Of a DNA stretch of 14,600 nucleotides, positions 1-7,570 are shown one piece after another. The translations under genes were made by a program, and so were the position numbers. This stretch comes from Faecalicatena sp. Lineage in GTDB: Bacteria; Bacillota; Clostridia; Lachnospirales; Lachnospiraceae. The stretch covers positions 1 to 14,600 of the forward strand of contig VSNK01000134.1 in NCBI GenBank assembly GCA_009774255.1, given 5' to 3'. Each line of letters starts with the position of its first letter. The stretch's first letter is position 1. The notes below the pieces were generated by a model. It saw only the letters and a list, made by a program, of their open reading frames with translations, had not been told where the DNA came from and did no database searches.

Positions 1-2
1 TT

Positions 3-509
3 GAGCAGGCGAAGGATATTTTTGCGACAGGAAAAGCGGCCATGTTCTATTCAGGACCGTGGGAGTACCAAACTTTTACGGATGCAGGGCTTTCTTTCGG
101 CGTGATGCCTTTCCTGGGACCGGATGAAGACGACGCATATCTGATCGGTGGACCGGCGGCAAGCTGGGGGATCAATGCGAATACAAAAAATGAAGACGGC
201 GCGCAGAAGGTTATGGAGGCGCTGGCGAGTGTGGAGGTACAGCAGGCGTTCGTGGATGCCAATACCGGAGGAAGCAGCTACAAAGAGGGCGTTTCCACAG
301 GACTTCCGGAGGAATATGCCGATGTGGAGGAGGTATTGAATGCCGGCAAGATCGCCTGCTGCTGGGACAGATGGGGCGTCAATATGCCGTCCATGTCCAT
401 GATCGACGAGATGAACGCACAGATCCAGGGGCTGGTATCCGGAGAACTCACTCCGGCGGATTTCCTGAAGGCTCTGGACAGCAAGGCGGATTCTATCCGC
501 TATGAATAA
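3..509 (+). CDS. ABC sugar transporter substrate-binding protein, 3' part
   Basis: This is the C-terminal part, about 168 codons, of an extracellular solute-binding protein of the MalE/MsmE type, which captures an oligosaccharide outside the cell and hands it to the two permeases that follow. The frame is open to the left edge, so the start and lipoprotein signal lie outside the window. Visible family marks are the FATGKAAMFYSGPW block near the edge (a typical 'GKAAM...G.W' segment of these proteins), the GGPAASWGI stretch, and a C-terminal helix running from GELTPADFLKAL to the end. It ends 17 bases before the first permease start, so the genes are almost certainly one operon. The sugar cannot be read from this fragment. 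The family call is secure; the substrate is open. Confidence 0.9.
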   Translation, partial: EQAKDIFATGKAAMFYSGPWEYQTFTDAGLSFGVMPFLGPDEDDAYLIGGPAASWGINANTKNEDGAQKVMEALASVEVQQAFVDANTGGSSYKEGVSTGLPEEYADVEEVLNAGKIACCWDRWGVNMPSMSMIDEMNAQIQGLVSGELTPADFLKALDSKADSIRYE

Positions 510-526
510 GAAGCGGGGCGTGAAAT

Positions 527-1417
527 ATGGATGCGATGAAAAAGAAGAACAGGGAGCTGCCTTATATCCTGATGGCAGCTCCGGCGGTCGCAATATTTGT
601 GATATTTTTTATAGTCCCCCTGATCTTTACGATCAGATACAGTTTTTATAACTGGACAAACTTTTCACCTGATATCTCGTGGAATGGGTTGGATAATTAT
701 AAGAAATTATTTTCCGATACCATGATCTTCGGCGGGATCAAGAACTCTCTGATCTACGCGTTTTTTACGGTAATCCTCCAGAATTTGATCTCCCTTCCGG
801 TGGCGGTTGTCCTCAATACGAAGTTTAAGGGGAGAAATTTCTTCCGGGCAACCTTCTTCTGTCCTGCGGTTCTGAGTACTCTGGTAGTCGGATATTTATG
901 GAAATACATCTTATCGGCCGGCGATTTCGGACTGGTGAATCAGATGCTGAACCGACTGGGGATTGATACTGTGAATTTCTTAGGAAACGGAAAACTTGCT
1001 CTTGCAAGTATTATCTTTACACAAGTATGGCAGTGGTTCGGATGGTCTATGGTCATCTATCTGGGAAATCTGCAGAGCATCGGGGATGATCTGTATGAGG
1101 CGGCGTCCATAGACGGCGCGACGACATTGAGGAAATTCTGGCACATCACGATTCCGGGCCTGGCTCCGGCGATCAAGACCAACCTGGTCACGGGCATCAT
1201 TTCCGGGCTGAAGGTGTTTGACGTGATATTGTCCATGACAAACGGCGGTCCTGCCCACAAGACCGACACGATCCTGTCGCTGATGTTTGCTAAGTTCTCG
1301 GAAGGAAACTATGGCTATGCCTCATCCTTCGGAATTATGTTCCTGATCGTCAGTATGATCTTGTCGGGGATTCTGCTCGGATTATTTGGAAAATGGGAAA
1401 GGAGACTGGGACAATGA
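527..1417 (+). CDS. ABC sugar transporter permease, MsmF/MalF-like (COG1175)
   Basis: This is an integral membrane subunit, 296 residues, of a carbohydrate ABC importer of the binding-protein-dependent class. It opens with a basic stretch (MKKKN) and a long hydrophobic first segment (residues about 14-35), followed by further membrane helices. The cytoplasmic EAA loop that docks the ATPase is clear: DLYEAASIDGATTLRKFWHI, about residues 188-207. A GGPAHKTD stretch typical of this subunit type follows. The start at 527 has only a modest purine-rich RBS (GCGGGG). The stop codon overlaps the start of the next gene as ATGA, showing translational coupling. No ATP-binding subunit is encoded here, as is usual for sugar systems that share an MsmK/MalK-type ATPase. 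The imported sugar is unknown; the neighbouring glycosidase suggests an oligosaccharide. Confidence 0.94.
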   Translation: MDAMKKKNRELPYILMAAPAVAIFVIFFIVPLIFTIRYSFYNWTNFSPDISWNGLDNYKKLFSDTMIFGGIKNSLIYAFFTVILQNLISLPVAVVLNTKFKGRNFFRATFFCPAVLSTLVVGYLWKYILSAGDFGLVNQMLNRLGIDTVNFLGNGKLALASIIFTQVWQWFGWSMVIYLGNLQSIGDDLYEAASIDGATTLRKFWHITIPGLAPAIKTNLVTGIISGLKVFDVILSMTNGGPAHKTDTILSLMFAKFSEGNYGYASSFGIMFLIVSMILSGILLGLFGKWERRLGQ

Positions 1418-2247
1418 CGAAGAAGAAACGGACACAGCTGCTTCTGAAATATATATGCATGACAGCGCTGATGCTGGTGGTGCTGATACCGGTCTACTAT
1501 CTGATTGTTACGACCTTCAAGACCTCGGCGGAGGCCACGGAGGCACCCATGGCGCTTCCATCCTCCTTCGATCTGAGCGGCTACGCGGATGCATTTCAGA
1601 AGATGCAGTATCCAAGGGCATTTGCCAACACACTGATCATTACCGTCTGCTCGGTGGTCGGAATCATCATCTTTTCGGCCATGTGCGGTTATGTGCTCAA
1701 TCGGAAGGGAAACAGAAAACTGTCCAGGTTCACGTTTACCCTTCTCCTGTCAGGGATGCTGTTCCCCTATCAGATGTCGATTCTGGGCCTGTACAGGCTG
1801 ATACGCGGGATGGGGCTGATGAACAATCTGGTATCGGTCATACTGATCGATATTGCATGCAACATTCCGTTTGCCACATTTATGTTTAAAAATTTTGTCT
1901 CCACCATTCCTGTGGAACTGGAGGAGGCGGCCAGAATTGACGGGGCAGGAACCCTGCGGACCTTCTGGACGATCGACTTCCCTCTGATGAAGCCTATCGT
2001 GGCGACGGTGGCTATCCTGAATTCCCTGACGATATGGAATGACTTTATGGGACCTCTCTATTTTCTGCAGGTCAGAGAAAAGGACGTGCTGCTGCAGGAA
2101 ATCTACAGAAATGTGGGACAGTTTTCCACGGACTGGACCAGCCTGTTCCAGATGCTGGTGCTGGGGGCGCTGCCGCTGCTTTTGTTCTACCTGTTTATGC
2201 AGAGGTACATCATCGGCGGGGTGATGAACGGGTCGCTGAAAGGATGA
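1414..2247 (+). CDS. ABC sugar transporter permease, MsmG/MalG-like (COG0395)
   Basis: This is the second membrane subunit of the same importer, 277 residues from the chosen start. An earlier in-frame ATG at 1393 exists. The ATG at 1414 is preferred because AAAGGAG at 1398-1404 lies 9 bases upstream and because this start forms an ATGA overlap with the preceding gene. The protein begins with lysines and a first membrane helix (about residues 14-33). It carries the EAA loop ELEEAARIDGAGTLRTFW near residues 176-193 and ends in the usual GGVMNGSLKG, which matches the end of many MalG-type proteins. Together with the upstream permease and binding protein it forms a standard oligosaccharide uptake unit lacking its own ATPase. 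Confidence 0.94.
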   Translation: MTKKKRTQLLLKYICMTALMLVVLIPVYYLIVTTFKTSAEATEAPMALPSSFDLSGYADAFQKMQYPRAFANTLIITVCSVVGIIIFSAMCGYVLNRKGNRKLSRFTFTLLLSGMLFPYQMSILGLYRLIRGMGLMNNLVSVILIDIACNIPFATFMFKNFVSTIPVELEEAARIDGAGTLRTFWTIDFPLMKPIVATVAILNSLTIWNDFMGPLYFLQVREKDVLLQEIYRNVGQFSTDWTSLFQMLVLGALPLLLFYLFMQRYIIGGVMNGSLKG

Positions 2248-2264
2248 TGGTGATTACATTTTAT

Positions 2265-2298
2265 GGCGTGGCCTTGCGGTGAGGTGCAAGGCCACGCC
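2265..2298 (+). terminator. Perfect 13-bp hairpin after the permease operon
   Basis: GGCGTGGCCTTGC at 2265-2277 is exactly complementary to 2286-2298, with an 8-base loop. It lies 17 bases after the permease stop and before the glycosidase. No run of T follows on either strand, so it is either an inefficient terminator, an mRNA-stabilising processing hairpin that lowers expression of the downstream glycosidase relative to the transporter, or a dispersed palindrome. Confidence 0.5.
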
Positions 2299-2339
2299 AA
2301 TAATAACGAATCATGTACCGGATGGAAAGGGGTTATATG

Positions 2340-4055
2340 ATGTCAGTTGGAAGCCGAATGAAAAATTATGTAGAAAAATTTAATCAGCAGGATGAGGAAC
2401 TGATTGTTCAGCACATCAGCAATGCCCATGCTTTGGAATGGATGGAGGAAAACGTTCCCTTGTTTGAGTGCCCTGACCGGCAGATGGAGGAAATCTATTA
2501 TTTTAGATGGTGGGTGTACAGAAAGCATATCAAGTCTACACCGGAAGGATATATCATTACGGAATTCCTGCCTCCGGTTTCCTGGGCGGGGCCATATAAT
2601 TCCATCAACTGTGCCGCCGGACATCACCTGTATGAGGGGCGCTGGCTTAGGAATGCGGAACGGTATCTGGAGGATTATATTTACTTCTGGATGCGGGGAA
2701 GCGGGGTTGTCCGCACACGTGGCATCGCAGAACGCGGAGGCATATCCGGCAGTGCGGGCGGACTGACGGGAGAAGAAGGAATATCCGGCAATCCAGGCAG
2801 TCTGGCGGGAGAAGAAGGAATATCCGGCAATCCAGGCAGTCTGGCGGGAGAAGAAGGAATATCCGGCAATTCGGGCAGTCTGGTGGGAGAAGAAGGCATA
2901 ACCGATCATCCTGGCAATTTACAGGAAGGATACAGCACCTGGATTGCGGATGCGGTTTATCAGTATTGTCTGGCAAGAGGGGATTTTTCACCTGCTATGG
3001 AGCTGCTTCCGGAGCTGATCGAAAATTACAGAGGTTGGGAGAAAAGCAGCAGGCATGAGAGCGGGTTATTCTGGTCCGTGGATGACCGGGATGCCATGGA
3101 ATACTCCATCAGCGGCAATGGCCTGCGGCCGACGCTCAATTCCTATCTATTTGCCGATGCACGTGCCATCGCGAAACTTGCGGGAATGAAAGGGGATACG
3201 GGGCATAAGCAGGAATTCGAAGCAAAGGCGGAGGAGCTCAGGCGGCTGGTGCAGGAAAAGCTGTGGGATCCTCAGGCAGGGTTTTTTAAAGTGTTTCCCC
3301 TGGAATCGAAAGATACGCCTATTGCGGATTGGCGGTTCGAGGGAATTCCGGCAGCGAAAAATGTCCGGGAAGAAATCGGGCTGATTCCGTGGCTTTTTCA
3401 TCTGCCAGACAAGGGATATGAAAAGGCTTGGCTGCAGCTTATGGACAAGGAAGGCTTCCTGGCTCCCTTCGGTCCGATGACGGCAGAGCGCAGGCATCCG
3501 CGGTTCATGTTCGGGGCGGATCACGAATGCCTTTGGAACGGGCCGTCCTGGCCGTTTGCCACATCACAGACGCTGGGAGCCATGGCGAATGTGCTCAAGG
3601 ATTATCGGCAGGACTATATCAGACCGGAACAGTTTCATGAACTGTTTCGAATCTATACGAATTCTCATTACAGGAAAACTAAGGCCGGGGAAACTCTCTG
3701 CTGGCTGGATGAGAACCTGGATCCCTTCACCGGGGAATGGCTCTCCAGAAATATCCTCCGGAAGCAGGGCTGGAAGAAAGAAAAGGGCGGCTATGAACGG
3801 GGAAAGGACTATAACCATTCTACTTACAGTGACCTGGTGATCAGCAAGATTGTGGGAGTGGAGCCGCAGGAGGACGGGAGCCTGCGCATCCGGCCCATGA
3901 TTCCTGACAGTTGGAATTACTGCAGGCTGGAAGGCCTGCGGTACAAGGGGAAGGAGATTACGGTTTCCTACGATAAGACAGGAAAACGGTATCAGGAAGG
4001 CAGAGGGTGGAAGGTATGGTGTGATGGGGAGTGCATACAGGAGATTCCCGTTTGA
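2340..4055 (+). CDS. MGH1-like (GH63/trehalase-type) glycoside hydrolase with repeat insertion
   Basis: This is a cytoplasmic (no signal peptide) six-hairpin alpha/alpha-barrel glycosidase, 571 residues from the chosen start. It probably hydrolyses the oligosaccharide brought in by the upstream transporter. Conserved blocks of the MGH1/GH63 group are visible: LFWSVDDRDAMEYSISGNG (residues about 244-262), RPTLNSYLFADARAIA just after, the hallmark ECLWNGPSWPFATSQTLGAM (about 396-415), and YNHSTYSDLVISKIVG near the C terminus (about 491-506). The acidic residues in the DRDAMEYS and DHECLWNGPSW segments are candidates for catalysis. In-frame ATGs occur at 2313, 2322, 2337 and 2340; AAAGGGG at 2326-2332 best fits 2340 (7-base gap) or 2337. 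Residues about 134-198 are a five-unit 13-residue repeat absent, as far as I recall, from relatives. The linkage cleaved cannot be stated. Confidence 0.85.
   Translation: MSVGSRMKNYVEKFNQQDEELIVQHISNAHALEWMEENVPLFECPDRQMEEIYYFRWWVYRKHIKSTPEGYIITEFLPPVSWAGPYNSINCAAGHHLYEGRWLRNAERYLEDYIYFWMRGSGVVRTRGIAERGGISGSAGGLTGEEGISGNPGSLAGEEGISGNPGSLAGEEGISGNSGSLVGEEGITDHPGNLQEGYSTWIADAVYQYCLARGDFSPAMELLPELIENYRGWEKSSRHESGLFWSVDDRDAMEYSISGNGLRPTLNSYLFADARAIAKLAGMKGDTGHKQEFEAKAEELRRLVQEKLWDPQAGFFKVFPLESKDTPIADWRFEGIPAAKNVREEIGLIPWLFHLPDKGYEKAWLQLMDKEGFLAPFGPMTAERRHPRFMFGADHECLWNGPSWPFATSQTLGAMANVLKDYRQDYIRPEQFHELFRIYTNSHYRKTKAGETLCWLDENLDPFTGEWLSRNILRKQGWKKEKGGYERGKDYNHSTYSDLVISKIVGVEPQEDGSLRIRPMIPDSWNYCRLEGLRYKGKEITVSYDKTGKRYQEGRGWKVWCDGECIQEIPV
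2739..2933 (+). repeat. In-frame 39-bp tandem repeat (5 units) in the glycosidase gene
   Basis: Units start at 2739, 2778, 2817, 2856 and 2895 and encode the 13-residue pattern GISGNPGSLAGEE. Units 2 and 3 are identical base for base. Unit 4 differs at three positions (two in the Pro to Ser codon, one giving Ala to Val). Unit 1 is more divergent, and unit 5 is degraded (GITDHPGNLQEG). Identity is highest in the middle, which fits recent slippage or unequal exchange. Because the unit is a multiple of three, copy-number change keeps the frame. The stretch sits in a loop between a RYLEDYIYFWMRG helix and the STWIADAVY helix of the barrel. Confidence 0.93.
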
Positions 4056-4102
4056 GATTAGAATTTATACTCACGGCCGATTTATCTGACGCGCAGTATA
4101 AC

Positions 4103-4136
4103 CCGCCCGCAGCTTGCTTCGAGAAGCTGCGGGCGG
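4103..4136. terminator. Strong hairpin between convergent genes
   Basis: CCGCCCGCAGCTT at 4103-4115 pairs perfectly with 4124-4136 around an 8-base loop. It lies between the ends of two convergent genes (glycosidase stop 4055, reductase stop 4143), the expected place for a two-way terminator. Neither side has a clear T run, so termination strength is uncertain. Confidence 0.6.
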
Positions 4137-4142
4137 CTGCAA

Positions 4143-6083
4143 TTACAAGCTGGTTGCCGCATAAAAGCCGTCTCTGATGGCTTCCCCGATTTTGCCTAAC
4201 CGGTTACTGTCGCCAACGACTCTTGTTTTGGTATGATATTTTGCCTTTACGGCTTCTACGGCTGTCAAATCCGGCCGCATTCCAAATGCGGAGATGACGG
4301 TATCTGCCGCGATCTTTTCGGTTGTTCCGTCTTCCTTCTCCACAGTCAGGCCATCTGTTTCAATAGATACCACCTTTGTGCTTGTCATAAGCCGTACATT
4401 GTTTGCTGCCAGCTGATTGAACAGCGTAATTTTATTGATGAAAAATACATCCTTTCCGCATTCCGGAAGCATTTCAACAATTGTGACCTTCTTCCCCATT
4501 TCAGAGGCCAATTCAAGCGCGCCGTCACAGCCGGACGCACCACCGCCGCATACAACAATATTTTCACCCTTTACCAGAGACAGATCTCTGTGCGCGTCCA
4601 GCATCGTGATCACATTGTTTCCGTCAACTCCGGGAATGGCTGGAGTGATCGGCTTTGCGCCGCAGCCGATGATGATATTGTCGCACTCGGCCAGGATTGC
4701 TTCCTCACCGGTGATCTCCGTATTCAGTCTCACGTCTACGCCCAGCTTTTCAAGCTGAACCGTATACCACTTCGTCAGTTTCTTGATATTCTGTTTGAAC
4801 TTCGCTGTACAGATATCGCCCATCACACCGCCGAGCCGGTCATTTTTCTCAAACAGGGTGACTTTGTGCCCTTCGATAGCGGCAACTCTTGCAGCTTCCA
4901 TTCCGCCGGGGCCTCCGCCGATCACAACGACATGTTTGGGACCGTCGGTTTTTTGGATCGCAAAGCGGACTTCCTCCATAGCCTGCGGATTTACCGCACA
5001 GCTCAGCTTTGTATGCTTATTCCAGATACGGCCGATACAATATTCATTACAGCGCAGGCACGGCCTTACATCCTCCGGGCGGCCTTCCAATAATTTCTTT
5101 GGAAGCTCCGGATCCGCGATCAGAGCACGTCCCATATTTACAAAATCCGCATTTCCGGACTCGATTAACGCAAGTGCCGTATCCGGATTATGAGTACCGG
5201 CATTGATCAGCGGCACATGGACTGTTTTTCTTGCCTCCGCGCAGACATATTCCATACATGCCTCTCCCAGGTAGGACGGCGGGAATATGTAGTCCAGCGT
5301 CTCATAGCATCCCGCATCGATATCAAAGGCATCGACTCCGGCATCCTCCAGAACCTTCAGCAGTTTCAGGCTGTCTTCCATGGTACGTCCGCCTTCGAAC
5401 CGGTGATCCAGAGAGATACGGAAGATGACAGGCATGCCAGATCCCACAACACTCTTGATCGCCTGGATGATTTCCTTCGGGAACCGCGCGCAGTTCTCCG
5501 GGCTGCCGCCATATTCATCGGTTCTCTTATTCCATACCGGTGACATGAACTGGTCGATCAGGTATCCGGCATGCGCGTGAATCTCAATCGCGTCATATCC
5601 GGCATCCCTTGCCACTCCGGCGGAGAACTTGAAGCCCTCCATCATCTCGGCGATCTCTTCCTTTGTCATCGCGTGGCAGAGCATATCCGGATTAAATACG
5701 GACGGAATCGCTGACGCAGAAATCGGCGGATTGCCGAAGGTATCCGGAAAAGCGTTGCGCCCTGTTCCGGGGCTGAGCTGACAGACGATCTTCGCCCCAT
5801 ATCTGTGTACACCGTCGCACACGGATGTCAGCGAGGGGAGTACCGTGAAGGTGTCCAGATATCCTTCCATAGAACCCTGGGCGATCTTTTCATTGAGCAT
5901 CTGACATCCCATGTAAATGATACCGGCGCCGCCTTTGGCACGCTCAATAAAATAATCAATCTCCTGGGCGTCTTTTCTTCCGTTCACGAATGCGGAGTTC
6001 GTTCCCATCGGTGAGATTCCAATGCGGTTCTTTACTTCCATGTTCCCGATTTTGAATGGTGTAAATAACTTTTCATATCCCAT
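4143..6083 (-). CDS. Old Yellow Enzyme-type NADH:flavin oxidoreductase / enoate reductase (FadH/BaiCD-like)
   Basis: This is a 646-residue FMN/4Fe-4S/FAD enzyme of the 2,4-dienoyl-CoA reductase, 2-enoate reductase and BaiCD/BaiH group, which reduces (or for Bai enzymes oxidises) a C=C bond conjugated to a carbonyl. An N-terminal TIM barrel begins LFTPFKIGNMEVKNRI. The IHAHAGYLIDQF active-site segment is at residues 168-179. Fe-S cysteines are C342, C345, C349 and C362 (CX2CX3CX12C). An FAD Rossmann motif IGGGPGGMEAA is near 388-398, a second dinucleotide fold CGGGASG is at 512-518, and the family's closing motif is GKIGEAIRDGFYAA. An ATG eight codons earlier (6107) exists, but AGGAGG 8 bases before 6083 fixes this start. 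It is the second gene after the dehydrogenase (46-base gap). Homologues act on dienoyl-CoA, cinnamate-type acids, bile acids and steroids; this substrate cannot be chosen from sequence. Confidence 0.92.
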   Translation of the reverse strand: MGYEKLFTPFKIGNMEVKNRIGISPMGTNSAFVNGRKDAQEIDYFIERAKGGAGIIYMGCQMLNEKIAQGSMEGYLDTFTVLPSLTSVCDGVHRYGAKIVCQLSPGTGRNAFPDTFGNPPISASAIPSVFNPDMLCHAMTKEEIAEMMEGFKFSAGVARDAGYDAIEIHAHAGYLIDQFMSPVWNKRTDEYGGSPENCARFPKEIIQAIKSVVGSGMPVIFRISLDHRFEGGRTMEDSLKLLKVLEDAGVDAFDIDAGCYETLDYIFPPSYLGEACMEYVCAEARKTVHVPLINAGTHNPDTALALIESGNADFVNMGRALIADPELPKKLLEGRPEDVRPCLRCNEYCIGRIWNKHTKLSCAVNPQAMEEVRFAIQKTDGPKHVVVIGGGPGGMEAARVAAIEGHKVTLFEKNDRLGGVMGDICTAKFKQNIKKLTKWYTVQLEKLGVDVRLNTEITGEEAILAECDNIIIGCGAKPITPAIPGVDGNNVITMLDAHRDLSLVKGENIVVCGGGASGCDGALELASEMGKKVTIVEMLPECGKDVFFINKITLFNQLAANNVRLMTSTKVVSIETDGLTVEKEDGTTEKIAADTVISAFGMRPDLTAVEAVKAKYHTKTRVVGDSNRLGKIGEAIRDGFYAATSL

Positions 6084-6129
6084 TGTCCTGTCCTCCTGTT
6101 TTTTCATTTGCTATTGTGAATTGTTATTG

Positions 6130-7194
6130 TTAATCCATAAATACCATCGGCTTTACGACATCCGGATGCTCATTCTTAAACGCCATCAGGTTATATGCGT
6201 CCTGAATATGATCGAAGCCGTGGAATCTGTGTGAAATCAGTTTTGTCGGGTCCAGACGGCCAGAGGTCATCAAAGAGAACATTCTCTCCATCCTTCTTCT
6301 TCCGCCCGGACATAAGCCGCCTACAATATGCTTGTGGCTGCAGAAACCAAGCGTATAGGCATTTGGAATCACGGTGTCAAATGTCTGGGCATTCAGATTG
6401 CTCACATAACCATTTGGCTTAACCATATTGATACATCTTGCGAAAGAGTCTGCGTTTCCGCCCGCGGTGATCACGGCGTCAGGCTGTTTGCCGCCTAACA
6501 GTCCGATGACCTGCTCATCAATCGGTCCGTCTTTATATTTTACAATGTCCGTAGCACCATATTCCATCGCAAGGTCAATCGTATTTTGACGGTTGCCGAT
6601 CGCGATGATCCGGCCTGCCCCTCGAAGCGCGCTTGCCGCAACGGCCATCAGGCCCACCGGCCCGATCCCGCATACAACGACCGTGTCGCCAAATTGAATA
6701 TTTGCAAGTTCGGCGCCGTGAAATCCGGTCGTACACATATCTGCGGCCATAACCGCATGTTCGTAAGTAAGGCCTTCGGGAATGGGGCATGCGTTCAGAT
6801 CCACCTGCCGGATACGAAAATACTCCGCAAATGTTCCGTTCTCAGCTACGCACCAATTCATACCGCCATTCAGGCCGCCCGTGTGCTGCGTAAGGTTATC
6901 CTGAACCTCCGGTGTCAGATAATCCGGAGTCACCGCGCCGACAGCAACAATATCCCCCGGCTTAAAACATGTTACACATTCACCGACCTCGACAATTCTG
7001 GCAACCGCCTCATGCCCAAGGATCAGCCCCGCCGGAAGCCCGGCATGCACCTGATGAGGATCGGAAGAACACGCGGCCAGCGCTACCGGCTCCGCCAGGG
7101 CATCCAACGGCCCGATCTGCGGAATGTCAGCCTCGATCTGTCCGAATTCTTTAAAGGGAACCACAACACCATAACCTTTCATTTTGCCTGTCAT
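6130..7194 (-). CDS. Zinc-dependent secondary alcohol dehydrogenase, TBADH/isopropanol dehydrogenase family
   Basis: This 354-residue medium-chain dehydrogenase interconverts a secondary alcohol and ketone with NADP(H) as the likely cofactor. It aligns along its length with the Thermoanaerobacter and Clostridium beijerinckii enzymes as I remember them: DMCTTGFHGAELA, GIGPVGLMAVA, RGAGRIIAIG and GGLCPGGRRRMERM. Catalytic zinc ligands are C42, H61 and D152; the structural-zinc cysteine cluster is absent, as in that family. The cofactor signature is GNR at 200-202, and the later KYKDG tyrosine is kept, which fits NADP use. Pocket positions differ: the Trp110 equivalent is Met112, and the Tyr267 equivalent appears to be Ala. 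AAAGGAGG lies 12 bases before the ATG at 7194, a slightly long gap. It is the first gene of an operon with the flavin reductase and is divergent from the regulator. Confidence 0.92.
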   Translation of the reverse strand: MTGKMKGYGVVVPFKEFGQIEADIPQIGPLDALAEPVALAACSSDPHQVHAGLPAGLILGHEAVARIVEVGECVTCFKPGDIVAVGAVTPDYLTPEVQDNLTQHTGGLNGGMNWCVAENGTFAEYFRIRQVDLNACPIPEGLTYEHAVMAADMCTTGFHGAELANIQFGDTVVVCGIGPVGLMAVAASALRGAGRIIAIGNRQNTIDLAMEYGATDIVKYKDGPIDEQVIGLLGGKQPDAVITAGGNADSFARCINMVKPNGYVSNLNAQTFDTVIPNAYTLGFCSHKHIVGGLCPGGRRRMERMFSLMTSGRLDPTKLISHRFHGFDHIQDAYNLMAFKNEHPDVVKPMVFMD

Positions 7195-7202
7195 ACTACT
7201 TA

Positions 7203-7307
7203 TTATCCTCCTTTTTCATTTTCAACTGCCGATATCAGCAGTTCATAAAGCCCACCTTTTGATGTTTTTATCATTATATCTTCCATCAGACATTCATGCA
7301 TCGTCAT
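7203..7307 (-). CDS. Possible 34-residue small ORF ahead of the dehydrogenase
   Basis: An ATG at 7307 opens a 34-codon frame beginning MTMHECLMEDIM and ending VENEKGG. It stops at 7205-7203, eight bases before the dehydrogenase start. Its last codons (GGA GGA) are the dehydrogenase ribosome binding site, so its translation would interfere with or couple to the downstream gene. Only a weak purine stretch (GGG) precedes its own ATG. I do not recognise the product. It may be a regulatory leader ORF or chance; its composition (Met- and Glu-rich, no membrane segment) does not decide. Confidence 0.27.
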   Translation of the reverse strand: MTMHECLMEDIMIKTSKGGLYELLISAVENEKGG

Positions 7308-7362
7308 ATTGCCCAAAATTATCTTTTCGGTTTTGTTATTTTTAACATTTACAAAGATGGTA

Positions 7363-7391
7363 TTTACGTATATTCATAAATAAGTTACAAT
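7363..7391 (+). promoter_or_regulatory. Likely sigma-A promoter of the PucR-type regulator
   Basis: TTTACG (7363-7368), a 17-base spacer and TACAAT (7386-7391) form a fair sigma-A match on the plus strand. Transcription from about 7398 would give a leader of roughly 430 bases before the TTG start at 7828, carrying both large palindromes. No equally good promoter for the divergent dehydrogenase was found on the minus strand. Confidence 0.45.
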
Positions 7392-7402
7392 AAGGCAATA
7401 AG

Positions 7403-7565
7403 GAGCACTCTCGGAAACTCCCTTGCACCCATCTTTGCGGCTGATTTTCCGCCAGGAACACCCAAATTTAATCAACGTACGCTCCACGTACGCCTCATAA
7501 ATTTGTGCACTCCTGACAAAAAATCATCTCACAAATCTGGGTACAAAGAGTTTCCGAGAATGCTC
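7403..7565. repeat. 163-bp imperfect palindrome
   Basis: The outer 18 bases (7403-7420) match the reverse complement of 7548-7565 at 17 of 18 positions, and the next 11 match at 9. Pairing then continues more loosely through matching TGATTTT, CAGGA and CAAATTTA blocks. At the exact centre CGTACG (7476-7481) faces CGTACG (7487-7492) across five bases. All arms share one centre near 7484, so this is one long hairpin-forming unit, not several unrelated ones. No convincing gene lies in it. It may be a MITE-like or REP-like dispersed element, or a structured part of the regulator's leader RNA. Confidence 0.85.
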
Positions 7566-7570
7566 ATAAG

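Noticed and set aside
2343..2909. Minus-strand open frame with repeated FFSRQTAWIAGYS units
   Set aside because: It is only the complement of the 39-bp coding repeat in the glycosidase gene; no start signals or family match.
4233..5093. Plus-strand open frame (286 codons) opposite the flavin reductase
   Set aside because: It is antisense to a gene with complete FAD, Fe-S and barrel motifs. The translation is rich in Cys and His without any recognisable fold.
6084..6107. ATG at 6107 as the start of the flavin reductase
   Set aside because: The AGGAGG sits between this ATG and the one at 6083, matching the latter, and homologues begin near GYEKLF.
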